In this document: piece by piece, positions 36,907-45,178 of the stretch
Numbering within the stretch: position 1 is the first letter of the stretch
Layout of the letters: each line of letters starts with the position of its first letter
NCBI RefSeq assembly: GCF_000273745.1
Contig: NZ_AKVZ01000021.1
Span: 1 to 57,972 of the forward strand
Direction: 5' to 3'
Length of the DNA stretch: 57,972 nt
Source of the DNA: Rickettsia australis str. Phillips
Lineage (GTDB): Bacteria; Pseudomonadota; Alphaproteobacteria; Rickettsiales; Rickettsiaceae
Translations under genes and position numbers: made by a program
The notes under the pieces: generated by a model
Told to the model about the DNA's origin: nothing
The model's database searches: none
What the model saw: the letters and a program-made list of their open reading frames with translations, nothing else

Positions 36907-39792
36907 ATGACAAATCTTAATATATATAAATGTGAAGAAAAAGACTTAAACGATTATCTTGGTTATATAAAAGATAACCCTAGTGTCTCATTAAATGATT
37001 TTATCAAAAATAAATATTTCGCTGAAGATAATGATAAAATTATCATTACTAGCTTAGAAAATATGGAAATTAATGCAGATTTAGTCAATGCTAATTTCCA
37101 AGGCACAATATTAACAGATGCTGTATTTAATAATTGTGACTTAATAAATACCATATTATGTGATTCAGATTTAACAAATGTAAAATTTAATGATTGTACA
37201 TTTATCGGTACCGACTTTAGAGGAGCAAATCTTCATTACACAGACTGTAATTATAAAGATTATGATTATGATAACTATAAAATCCCAAATCTAAAAGATA
37301 AAATACGAGATATCAAACTATCTTTTTCAAATCTTGAAAGATTAAATAAATATATAGATAAGGATTTAGAAAAAGAACGTGTTAAAGAAATAGTTATAGA
37401 TGAAGTTACGAATAAAAAGAAATATATTCTAGCTACGGAAGACGAAGAAACTTTACATACAGTTAAAGCAAAAGAGCTACAGACTAAGCAAGAAGAGTTA
37501 GAAACTCTAAAGCAAAACCTAGATAATCCTGGGATTGCTACCAATCTTTTAAATGCTTTTTGGAATAGTGCAGAAACTATTGCTCAAAACCAACAAAACA
37601 AACTAGAAACAATCAATAAGTTACAGCATGAAGTAAATAAATTAGAAACTGAAATATATGCTTTAGATAATCTTAGAATGTTCTGCGGTAACGGTCTTGC
37701 AGATATTTTTGAGCAGTTAAAAGATGAAAAAATACAAGTAAAACTAGATCCGTCATATATTATAGGTTCGCCAGCCAAAGAACGTGATATACCGAAAGAA
37801 TATATAAAATTAACTTCTGCTGAATTTGATCTATATTTAGCTGAAGCAGCAAAACAATCTGATACAAAATTATCTCTTACCGATTTTGTTAGAAAGCAAA
37901 AAAAACTTTCAGAAGATTTAAATATAGTTCCTGATCTTTCAGACATTAATTTATCAGGTAAAACTCTTACTAATCTTAACCTGAAGAATACATTATTTGC
38001 TTCAGCTAATTTAGAAAATATTAACATCTCAAATTGTAATTTAGATTTTACTAATTTTGAAGGAGCTAATTTACAAAATGCTGTTTTTCAAGATGTTACG
38101 GCTCGTAACACAGGATTTCTTTTTGCTGATCTTAAAAAGAGCAAAATTGAAAATAGCGATATGTCGAGAGCTTACATGCCTAAAGTAGATTTATCTGAAG
38201 CAGAGGTAACAAATAGCAAATTTAATGCTGTTATGATGGTTAATGCCGATGCCGAAAAGTTAATTATGCAAGATTCAGAATGGAAAAATTCTAATCTTAC
38301 CGGTATATCACTTGCTTATGCAGATATGCAAAGAGTTCAAATGCAGGGAGTAGTTTTAAATAATGCACTTCTAGATCAAGCAAATATCATTTCTACTGAT
38401 CTTGAAAATGCTTTTATGAATAATGCACGTGCGTTAGAAGCAAAATTCAAAGAGCAATGTAACATGCAAGGCATAACTGCAAGGAATGCCTATTTTAGCG
38501 ATGCTGAATTTGAACATATACTATCTTTAAAAGAAGCTGACTTAAGAGAAGCTATAATACAGCGTGTTAAACTTAAGAATGCTGATTTAACAAAAGCAAA
38601 GCTTGATAAAGCAAATCTTGAATATGCCGATCTTACAAACGCTACGCTTACTAATGCAACTGCACAATTTGTTAAGTTAAGTAATGCTACTTTAGAAAAA
38701 GCAGAAGCTGAAGGATTAAATATTTCTGATGTTATTGCTAAAAATATTAATGCTAAGGAAGCTAACTTTAAAAATGTAATTATGCAGCGTGCCGATCTTA
38801 CTAAAGCCGATTTCACTAAAGCGGTGCTTGAAAATGCCGATATGCAAGCAGTAGAAGCACTTGATGCTATATTTAAAGAAGCAACTCTAAAACAAGCAAA
38901 TCTAAAAGCAGCCAATCTAGCTGGAATTAATAAAGAAGGTGCAGATTTTGATAAAGCAAAACTCAACGATGCTACAAAGATGCATGATACTAAAGGTGAG
39001 GCTAAAGGGAATTTAGATCATCAAGATAAAGACGGTAAAAAAGCATCTGTCAATGTTAACGAGCATGCTAAATTACAAGATAAAATTCATGCAAGAGAAA
39101 AAAGCGGTTGGTTTCTGAAAACCGGAGTAGGACAGCTTTGTACAAAAATTGCTAAAACTACTACATCAGGAATTAGCCGCGTAACAAATTTTTTAGCAAG
39201 TAAGAAATTTTTAGTAGGGCTTGCCGTAGTAGCAGGTCTCGTAGTAGCAGCTGCACCTTTCGTAGCGATGCCTGTATTATTGGTCACCGGTACAGCCATT
39301 GCTACTAAAGCTGTTATTCTAGGAGCAGGTATTTTAGCTGGAGGTCTAGTCGCTATCGGCACTTATAAACTTACTCAAAAACCTTTACGCAATCTTCAGA
39401 AATCATTTGAAAACTTAACTAGTAGTATAGATAAATATATCTCACCGCCTCCTGAAAATATTGATGAATTAGTAACAGAAAAACAACAAGCAAGACAAAA
39501 AGCTGAAACAGAAAAATCTAAAGAAAGGGAAGAAAATTTAAATAATGTAAATAATAATATTGATAAAGCTAAAGAACAAGATATTTTAAAACAAGCACAA
39601 AATAATTTAAACCAAGCAACGCCAAAAGTAGAAATAAAAGAAAAGCAAGATAAAACTGTAGAAAAACAACAAACAGAGCATGGTAAATTTGCAGCAAAAT
39701 TTCAGCCTAACACTAAAGGTAAAGGATTTGTCGAAAAAATAAAAGACGCAAAAAAAAAACAAATTCAACAAAAGAAGCATATAACTAAATAA
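36907..39792 (+). CDS. Large modular pentapeptide-repeat protein with membrane segment
   Basis: This 961-residue protein has a modular plan. Residues 10-36 (DLNDYLGYIKDNPSVSLNDF) and 303-334 (EFDLYLAEAAKQSDTKLSLT, DFVRKQKK) form the same short module. Each is followed by pentapeptide repeats (A(D/N)Lxx type): a short block at 55-115 and a long one at 345-700, which should form right-handed beta-helices. A coiled coil (about 180-250) separates them. After about 765 comes a hydrophobic region (VGLAVVAGLVVAAAPFVAMP and following, to about 820) able to span a membrane twice, then a Gln/Lys-rich coiled coil. No signal peptide is seen. Role unknown; it could be an effector or a membrane-tethered scaffold. 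Confidence 0.85.
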   Translation: MTNLNIYKCEEKDLNDYLGYIKDNPSVSLNDFIKNKYFAEDNDKIIITSLENMEINADLVNANFQGTILTDAVFNNCDLINTILCDSDLTNVKFNDCTFIGTDFRGANLHYTDCNYKDYDYDNYKIPNLKDKIRDIKLSFSNLERLNKYIDKDLEKERVKEIVIDEVTNKKKYILATEDEETLHTVKAKELQTKQEELETLKQNLDNPGIATNLLNAFWNSAETIAQNQQNKLETINKLQHEVNKLETEIYALDNLRMFCGNGLADIFEQLKDEKIQVKLDPSYIIGSPAKERDIPKEYIKLTSAEFDLYLAEAAKQSDTKLSLTDFVRKQKKLSEDLNIVPDLSDINLSGKTLTNLNLKNTLFASANLENINISNCNLDFTNFEGANLQNAVFQDVTARNTGFLFADLKKSKIENSDMSRAYMPKVDLSEAEVTNSKFNAVMMVNADAEKLIMQDSEWKNSNLTGISLAYADMQRVQMQGVVLNNALLDQANIISTDLENAFMNNARALEAKFKEQCNMQGITARNAYFSDAEFEHILSLKEADLREAIIQRVKLKNADLTKAKLDKANLEYADLTNATLTNATAQFVKLSNATLEKAEAEGLNISDVIAKNINAKEANFKNVIMQRADLTKADFTKAVLENADMQAVEALDAIFKEATLKQANLKAANLAGINKEGADFDKAKLNDATKMHDTKGEAKGNLDHQDKDGKKASVNVNEHAKLQDKIHAREKSGWFLKTGVGQLCTKIAKTTTSGISRVTNFLASKKFLVGLAVVAGLVVAAAPFVAMPVLLVTGTAIATKAVILGAGILAGGLVAIGTYKLTQKPLRNLQKSFENLTSSIDKYISPPPENIDELVTEKQQARQKAETEKSKEREENLNNVNNNIDKAKEQDILKQAQNNLNQATPKVEIKEKQDKTVEKQQTEHGKFAAKFQPNTKGKGFVEKIKDAKKKQIQQKKHITK

Positions 39793-40371
39793 GTGTTAAA
39801 AATAATATCCGGTAAATATAGAAACCAAATTATACCTACCGCTAAAAATATCAAATATCGACCTTCCACCGGTAAGCTCAAAGAAGCAATATTTAGTATA
39901 TTAACCTCCGGTGAGTTTACCGGTAATAAATTATTTAACGAAAATCCCCACATTCTCGATTTATTTGCCGGTAGCGGTAGCCTTGCTTTTGAAAGCCTAT
40001 CAAGAGGAGCAGGTTTTGCTACCTTAATTGATATTGATACATCTTCATTAAGAATAGCCGAAGAATTCGCTAAATCTCTAAATATCGAAGATAAAGTTAA
40101 TTTTGTTAATATTAATGCCTTAAATCTACCGCAAGCAAATAAGGCTTTTGATCTTGTATTTATAGACCCCCCCTATCATAAGGATATCGTGCCTAAAGTA
40201 ATGAAATTGCTGATAAAAAACAACTGGCTTAAAGACGGTACTATAATAGTTATTGAGATGGCTAAACTAGATAATTATGTTTTGGATGAAAATATTGAAA
40301 TTTTATGTGAAAAACTATATGGTAAGAGTAAGCTATTGGTTTTGAGATATGGTTGCCATCCCACAACTTGA
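39793..40371 (+). CDS. rsmD: 16S rRNA (guanine-N2) methyltransferase RsmD
   Basis: This 192-residue SAM enzyme begins with GTG directly after the TAA of the previous gene (no gap), so translation is coupled. It has IISGKYR at the start, the SAM motif ILDLFAGSGSLAFESLSRGA, and the catalytic DPPY box (VFIDPPYHK). It methylates G966 of 16S rRNA (E. coli numbering) in the 30S subunit. The ending PTT is followed by an RPE. Being glued to the pentapeptide gene suggests that they share a transcript. Confidence 0.92.
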   Translation: MLKIISGKYRNQIIPTAKNIKYRPSTGKLKEAIFSILTSGEFTGNKLFNENPHILDLFAGSGSLAFESLSRGAGFATLIDIDTSSLRIAEEFAKSLNIEDKVNFVNINALNLPQANKAFDLVFIDPPYHKDIVPKVMKLLIKNNWLKDGTIIVIEMAKLDNYVLDENIEILCEKLYGKSKLLVLRYGCHPTT

Positions 40372-40405
40372 TTGGCATTGTTGCATAGTTCAAAAAACCT
40401 ACCTT

Positions 40406-40435
40406 ATGTTATTCCCGCGTAGGCTGGAATAACAT
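40406..40435. repeat. Short RPE palindrome
   Basis: ATGTTATTCCCGCGTAGGCT..GGAATAACAT is a perfect-ended 30-bp palindrome between rsmD and radA, a minimal form of the CATTCCCGC type. Confidence 0.75.
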
Positions 40436-40467
40436 AGAACCACTTACCAAGACATTAAAAAACAAAC

Positions 40468-41808
40468 ATGACCAAAGACAAGAAGCATTATATCTGTTCT
40501 AACTGTGGAAATACTAGTCCTAAATGGTCGGGGCAGTGCTTTGACTGCGGTGTATGGGGTGGTATTGTCGAAGAGATAGTAAGTTCAAATAAAGCAATTG
40601 TTAAAACAGGTCGCAAACAAGATTTCGATAAACTTTCAGATCACGTAGCCGAACAGTTACGCATCCCTACCCCTATAGGTGAATTAAATAGAGTACTAGG
40701 GGGCGGTTTGGTGCTTGGTTCTGCTATATTAATAGGAGGAGACCCTGGCATAGGTAAATCTACTTTGTTACTACAACTAGCAGCAAGTAATTTTGCATCA
40801 AAGATGAATTGCTTATATATAACGGGCGAAGAATCGTTAGACCAAATAAAATTAAGGGCCATAAGGTTAAATCTAACTAACTATAATACCAATATTTTAG
40901 CAGCCACTAATGTGGAAGATATTATTGCGAGTATAGAAGCTAATAAAAATAATATTGATTTAGTAGTGATTGATTCTATTCAAACAATTACCACAAAAGA
41001 ATTATCATCGCCTCCAGGCACTGTTTCACAAATTCGTACATGTGCGAATGAACTTGTTAATTATTCTAAGCAAAATAATATAATTATATTATTAAGCTGT
41101 CACGTAACTAAAGACGGTCAGCTAGCAGGTCCTAAGATACTTGAGCATTTAGTTGATACCGTGCTATATTTCGAGGGAGATCATAATAATCATTTCCGTA
41201 TTTTACGTTCATATAAAAATCGTTTTGGCGGTGTTGGTGAAATAGGAGTATTTGAGATGAGCGGCAGCGGGCTTATTGAAGTAACAAATCCGTCTGAACT
41301 ATTTTTGATGAAGCGAGCGCAGAACGTTATAGGTACGTCTATTTTTGCAGGAATTGAAGGCTCAAGACCATTACTTATGGAAGTACAAGCCCTCATAGTA
41401 TCTTCAAATATGGTAACTCCTAGACGCTCTGCGGTGGGCTGGGATGCAAATAGATTATCAATGATACTTGCCGTGCTTAGTAGTAGGATAGGACTTAATC
41501 TTGCTAATTATGAAGTATATTTAAGCATAGCTGGAGGTCTTAAAATTACCGATCCTGCTTCGGACCTCGCAGTAGCAGCGAGCTTAATATCTGCCGCAAC
41601 AGGCAAACCAGTTCCTGAACAAAGAGTTTTTTTCGGAGAAATAAGCTTATCGGGTGAAATAAGAAAAACTGCAAAAGCAGAAACAAGAATAAAAGAAGCC
41701 GTAAAGCTTGGATTTAATAAGATTATCTGCTCTAAACTTGAGCATTTAACGTATGACTTTATATCTTCTATCTCACATTTAAAGGATTTAAAAGAGCTAA
41801 TTAGATGA
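40468..41808 (+). CDS. radA: DNA repair protein RadA
   Basis: This 446-residue RecA-like ATPase with a C-terminal Lon-like domain migrates branches in recombination. It has the C4 zinc finger (Cys10, 13, 24, 27), Walker A GGDPGIGKST (90-99), the RadA-specific KNRFG motif (SYKNRFGGVGE), and the non-proteolytic Lon-type end (a GEISLSGEIRK block). Length is normal. Its last 4 bases overlap the next gene. recO, also a recombination gene, follows closely. Confidence 0.96.
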   Translation: MTKDKKHYICSNCGNTSPKWSGQCFDCGVWGGIVEEIVSSNKAIVKTGRKQDFDKLSDHVAEQLRIPTPIGELNRVLGGGLVLGSAILIGGDPGIGKSTLLLQLAASNFASKMNCLYITGEESLDQIKLRAIRLNLTNYNTNILAATNVEDIIASIEANKNNIDLVVIDSIQTITTKELSSPPGTVSQIRTCANELVNYSKQNNIIILLSCHVTKDGQLAGPKILEHLVDTVLYFEGDHNNHFRILRSYKNRFGGVGEIGVFEMSGSGLIEVTNPSELFLMKRAQNVIGTSIFAGIEGSRPLLMEVQALIVSSNMVTPRRSAVGWDANRLSMILAVLSSRIGLNLANYEVYLSIAGGLKITDPASDLAVAASLISAATGKPVPEQRVFFGEISLSGEIRKTAKAETRIKEAVKLGFNKIICSKLEHLTYDFISSISHLKDLKELIR

Positions 41809-42146
41809 AAACATATGTTGTAGTAAATTTGGAAGAAGCACGTAATTTTTTATCTAGTATAGAAGAACAGCTGATATTAACAAATCATGCCTCTAGCGTA
41901 AAATATTACGGTATGCTAGCAATTAATTACATATTTAAAACTTTAAGTAAAGAATTTCCGCAAAAAGTTTTAGAGCTTACCGTAAATGTAGGAGAGGATC
42001 ATGCCGCGTTATTTACTGCAATCAAACTAGGATATAAGAATATATTATATACAGGGGATTCTAAGGAAGCTAGAGGGTTATTGGGTGGAGTGGAAAAACA
42101 CTCTATGTCATACCGTGGCTTGACCACGGTATCCAAAAAAAATTAA
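41805..42146 (+). CDS. Conserved hypothetical protein with an RPE-derived tail
   Basis: This 113-residue protein starts inside the radA stop (ATGA overlap). It is soluble and alpha/beta, with LTVNVGEDHAALFTAIKLGY and ILYTGDSKEARGLL, suggestive of a nucleotide- or sugar-type binding fold, but I do not recognise a family. Its last 14 residues (SMSYRGLTTVSKKN) come from a palindromic element inserted at 42105, which has replaced the natural C-terminus or added to it. Confidence 0.6.
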   Translation: MKTYVVVNLEEARNFLSSIEEQLILTNHASSVKYYGMLAINYIFKTLSKEFPQKVLELTVNVGEDHAALFTAIKLGYKNILYTGDSKEARGLLGGVEKHSMSYRGLTTVSKKN

Positions 42147-42182
42147 AAAAGACTGGATACTGCAGTCAAGTCGCGGTATGAC
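42105..42182. repeat. RPE overlapping the 3' end of a gene
   Basis: ATGTCATACCGTGGCTTGAC and CAAGTCGCGGTATGACA are the arms. The first 40 bases are read as the C-terminus and stop codon of the preceding gene. Confidence 0.88.
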
Positions 42183-42196
42183 ACCAAGGAAAAACT

Positions 42197-42916
42197 ATGA
42201 ATATCAAAGATGTAGGAGTAATAATTGCTAAAAAACCTTTGAAAGAAAATACATTTATTATTACGGTTTGTACTAAAAATCATGGTTTATATTCGGGAGT
42301 TGTAAAAGAATTTTCTAAAAAAAGCAAATTTATATATCAGGAAGGGAATATTGTAGATTTCCTTTGGCAGGCAAGACTACACGAACATATCGGCATGGCT
42401 AAATGTGAACTCATCAAATCTTACACTGGTTATTTGATCATAAATAAAGCTAAATTATATGCCTTTAATTCCGTTATATCTTTAATCAAAGAGTTATTTC
42501 ATGAAAGAGAAGAACATTCTAATTTTTTTTCATTTCTACTTAACTATTTAGATAATTTATCAAAAAATTTTTGTTTTCGTGATTATATTAATTTTGAGCT
42601 GGCTTTACTTGCCAAGACGGGTTATAAGCTTGATCTTACCAAGTGCGGCGTGACTCATGTTACAACTGATTTAACCTATGTATCACCTAAATCAGCTAGA
42701 GCATTATCATATGAAGTAGGGAAGCCTTACAAAGATAAATTATTGATTTTACCAAAATTTTTACTTTCAGATGATAGTGAGATTACATTAGAAGAAAAAA
42801 GACAAGCTTTAACTCTAACAAACTATTTTTTTAATAGATATTTATTTCATAATAATAGACAGCCTGAAGCACGCCAAGCTTTTATGGAGTATATACTTAA
42901 TGGGTGCTATAGCTAG
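42197..42916 (+). CDS. recO: DNA repair protein RecO
   Basis: This 239-residue protein has the N-terminal OB-fold start typical of RecO ([20 protein letters not shown], then [19 protein letters not shown]) and a helical C-terminal half ([24 protein letters not shown] block). It helps to load RecA on SSB-covered DNA. The zinc cysteines of some RecO are not complete here (one Cys in TKCGVT). An RPE separates it from the previous gene, and an RPE of a different class follows it. Confidence 0.88.
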   Translation: MNIKDVGVIIAKKPLKENTFIITVCTKNHGLYSGVVKEFSKKSKFIYQEGNIVDFLWQARLHEHIGMAKCELIKSYTGYLIINKAKLYAFNSVISLIKELFHEREEHSNFFSFLLNYLDNLSKNFCFRDYINFELALLAKTGYKLDLTKCGVTHVTTDLTYVSPKSARALSYEVGKPYKDKLLILPKFLLSDDSEITLEEKRQALTLTNYFFNRYLFHNNRQPEARQAFMEYILNGCYS

Positions 42917-42950
42917 CTAAAAGCGGTCTTGTTGTATGGACTGGTTTTTC

Positions 42951-43063
42951 GTCATTTTTGCGAGGCAATTACAAAGTAATTGACGAAGCAATCCAGTTAA
43001 AAATGCTATAAAATAGCATTTTTAACTGGATTGCCACGCCAGCCTGGCTTGCTCTCGCAATGA
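42951..43063. repeat. Rickettsia repeat, CATTGCGAGG type
   Basis: GTCATTTTTGCGAGGCAATT ... GCTCTCGCAATGA forms the outer arms; AATCCAGTTAAAAATGCTAT and AATAGCATTTTTAACTGGAT make a strong central hairpin. This third repeat class also appears at 55841 and inside the repeat at 56986-57211. Confidence 0.85.
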
Positions 43064-43136
43064 TGGGGTAGTATCCACCGCAACAACACCTCACGGGGGG
43101 AAGGACACCTTATAGTTATAAATAATATAATAATCT

Positions 43137-43823
43137 ATGAAAATACTAGCATTTGACACAGCCAATAATACTGCATCGGTAGCAATATCCAAAAATGAGA
43201 ATATTTTGGCATATATAGAAGAATTACGCCCTTCTATGCAAGCAGAGAATCTCATGCCGATGATAGAAGACGTGATGAAATCAGCTAAATGTTCATATGA
43301 TGATCTAGATTATTTAGCGGTAACTAACGGACCAGGTAGCTTTACCGGCATTAGAATAGGGCTTGCTTGTGCTAAAGGTATATTATTCGCCAAGGAAAAT
43401 ATTAAAGCAGTAGCGGTTAGCAATTTTGAATATGCTTACTTTAGAGCCATAACTCAAGTTAAAGACTATGATAAAATATATATCTTTTTAAACGCTTATC
43501 GCTCACAGCTCTATATGCAGGTTTTTCATAAATCAGGAGAAATGGAAGAGCTGTTATTGATAGATTTCAAGTATGCTATAAAGCTGCTTGCAAATGAGAA
43601 AGGTAATATAGTGTGCTGCGGTAGCGGACTTGAATTTATATATCACCAAATTATGCATTTACCGAATATAATAACCTTACCACGTTTTGCACGAGTTAAA
43701 GCATGGGTTATTTGTAGATATATTGCTAATAGATTATCGAGCGGTATGAAATTAAATAGCTTTATCGAACCGCTTTATATACGCCCACCTGATGCTAAAA
43801 TAGCTAAAAAGGATAAGATTTAA
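43137..43823 (+). CDS. tsaB: tRNA threonylcarbamoyladenosine biosynthesis protein TsaB
   Basis: This 228-residue ASKHA-fold protein begins [20 protein letters not shown] and has the [20 protein letters not shown] block that identifies TsaB. It pairs with TsaD and TsaE to put the t6A modification at position 37 of tRNAs that read ANN codons. Sequence and length are normal for a rickettsial form. Downstream is a hairpin and a convergent unknown gene. Confidence 0.93.
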   Translation: MKILAFDTANNTASVAISKNENILAYIEELRPSMQAENLMPMIEDVMKSAKCSYDDLDYLAVTNGPGSFTGIRIGLACAKGILFAKENIKAVAVSNFEYAYFRAITQVKDYDKIYIFLNAYRSQLYMQVFHKSGEMEELLLIDFKYAIKLLANEKGNIVCCGSGLEFIYHQIMHLPNIITLPRFARVKAWVICRYIANRLSSGMKLNSFIEPLYIRPPDAKIAKKDKI

Positions 43824-43838
43824 AAAAAATCTTATCCT
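43806..43838 (-). terminator. Rho-independent terminator
   Basis: On the reverse strand, AGGATAAGATTT/AAATCTTATCCT forms a 12-bp stem with a short U-rich loop, directly followed by TTTTAGC. It is placed 19 bp after the stop of the leftward gene ending at 43857. It overlaps the end of tsaB and may also stop rightward transcripts weakly. Confidence 0.65.
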
Positions 43839-43856
43839 CTGTAATTTGCCTATTTA

Positions 43857-44942
43857 TTAGAAGTATTCTATCCAATTATTGTTAGGGTCAAAGTTACTTT
43901 CAATTCCAGAATCATCAGAATTATATCCGGTTTTTTCACTATTACCTAACAACCCAATACTAGAACCCTTATTTACAAAATTTTCATGATATGCTTCATT
44001 AGAACTTTTATAATGTTCTCCTCCTTGTCTTTCAAGCTGCTCTACAACCTCTTCATCATCCATTAAGGTTGTTATTCGTTTAATTTTTTCAAAAGGAAGC
44101 CAAGGCAATATCTTTGGGTTAATATTCATGATTCTTACTATACTTTCATCTGAGGCGTGAGAAATTATTGTTGCTAGCTTAGCATTTGAAATATTACTTA
44201 TGATTCTTACTAAATTTTCATTTGGAATAATATCAAGCTTTTCTGCAAATTTTTCTTCTCCTGCTAAAATAATTATATTTTTAAACCATTCATCAGAAAT
44301 ATCCTCATGTGATAATTTTTTTAGTTCCTGCTCGGTAAGTGCTTCTAAAGAAAGATTATTAGGGTTTTCATTAAATAATTTATCCAACTTATCTTGTGTG
44401 ATTAAATCTATTACTTTTTCAAGATGCCAAGGCAAAATATAATAAACTAATTGTTGTGCTTGCTCATCGGAAGTATTATTAATTAATTCTGCCAATTTTG
44501 CATATGTCATCTTTTCAAACACTTCATCTAATTCATGTTCAGGCATATTTAAAATCTCTTCTACTAACTCATTATCAGAAAGAGTTTCAAGTTGATCTAA
44601 ATGATCAAATGTTTCTTCAGCGTCAGTATATTTGATTTGCGAGATGCTTAGAGTATCTACCTGACCTTTTACTGCTTCTTGGAAGATTATTTTAGAATTT
44701 AAAAAAGGATATTTAGCTTGAGCTTCTACTATTTTTTTATTACATCTTGTACTTTTTTCATCATACGGCTTAATTGAATTATCCAACGCTGCTAAAAAAT
44801 CAGTATTTTTTTCTTGATTAGTAGTTTGCTTTGGAAAAATTATAAACTCAAATTCATCATTAGCAAGATAAGAGGCTGGCTTTGGATAAGTATTATGTGA
44901 GATTAAATTTTGTAACTTATTAAAAATTGATGTTATTGACAT
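43857..44942 (-). CDS. Rickettsial hypothetical protein with helical repeats
   Basis: This 361-residue acidic protein has no membrane segment or signal peptide. The middle (about 110-300) contains diverged repeats of 25-35 residues that start with a leucine helix and often end in 'NNTSDEQ', 'HASDESI' or 'NPKILPW', for example LVEEILNMPEHELDEVFEKM and LVRIISNISNAKLATIISHA. They look like alpha-solenoid repeats. The C-terminus is disordered and Ser/Asn-rich (LGNSEKTGYNSDDSGIESN). No known family is recognised. It may be a host-interacting scaffold. Confidence 0.7.
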   Translation of the reverse strand: MSITSIFNKLQNLISHNTYPKPASYLANDEFEFIIFPKQTTNQEKNTDFLAALDNSIKPYDEKSTRCNKKIVEAQAKYPFLNSKIIFQEAVKGQVDTLSISQIKYTDAEETFDHLDQLETLSDNELVEEILNMPEHELDEVFEKMTYAKLAELINNTSDEQAQQLVYYILPWHLEKVIDLITQDKLDKLFNENPNNLSLEALTEQELKKLSHEDISDEWFKNIIILAGEEKFAEKLDIIPNENLVRIISNISNAKLATIISHASDESIVRIMNINPKILPWLPFEKIKRITTLMDDEEVVEQLERQGGEHYKSSNEAYHENFVNKGSSIGLLGNSEKTGYNSDDSGIESNFDPNNNWIEYF

Positions 44943-45133
44943 AATACTTCCTCATTTCTTATTATAATAATCAGTGTTGCATTATAATAGAAATTATGAA
45001 GAGGTCAAGATAAAGGCTAATAATTATTAACTTTTTATTATATTTGACTTAAAATTGATTAATTTATCACAGAGGGATATTCTACTAAATATTATTCCCG
45101 CAGAAACGTGGCGTTGCCTGGCATGGCTCGTTT

Positions 45134-45163
45134 ATGTCATCCCCGCCTACGCGGGAATGACAT
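45134..45163. repeat. Short RPE palindrome
   Basis: ATGTCATCCCCGCCTACGCG..GGAATGACAT is a compact palindrome just after the infB stop (on the leftward strand) and may act as its terminator stem. Confidence 0.8.
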
Positions 45164-45178
45164 ATAATAAAAATTCTA

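Noticed and set aside
38490..38966. Long frame antisense to the pentapeptide gene
   Set aside because: It mirrors the five-residue repeat of the opposite strand (AF/SA-rich shadow) and has no start signal.
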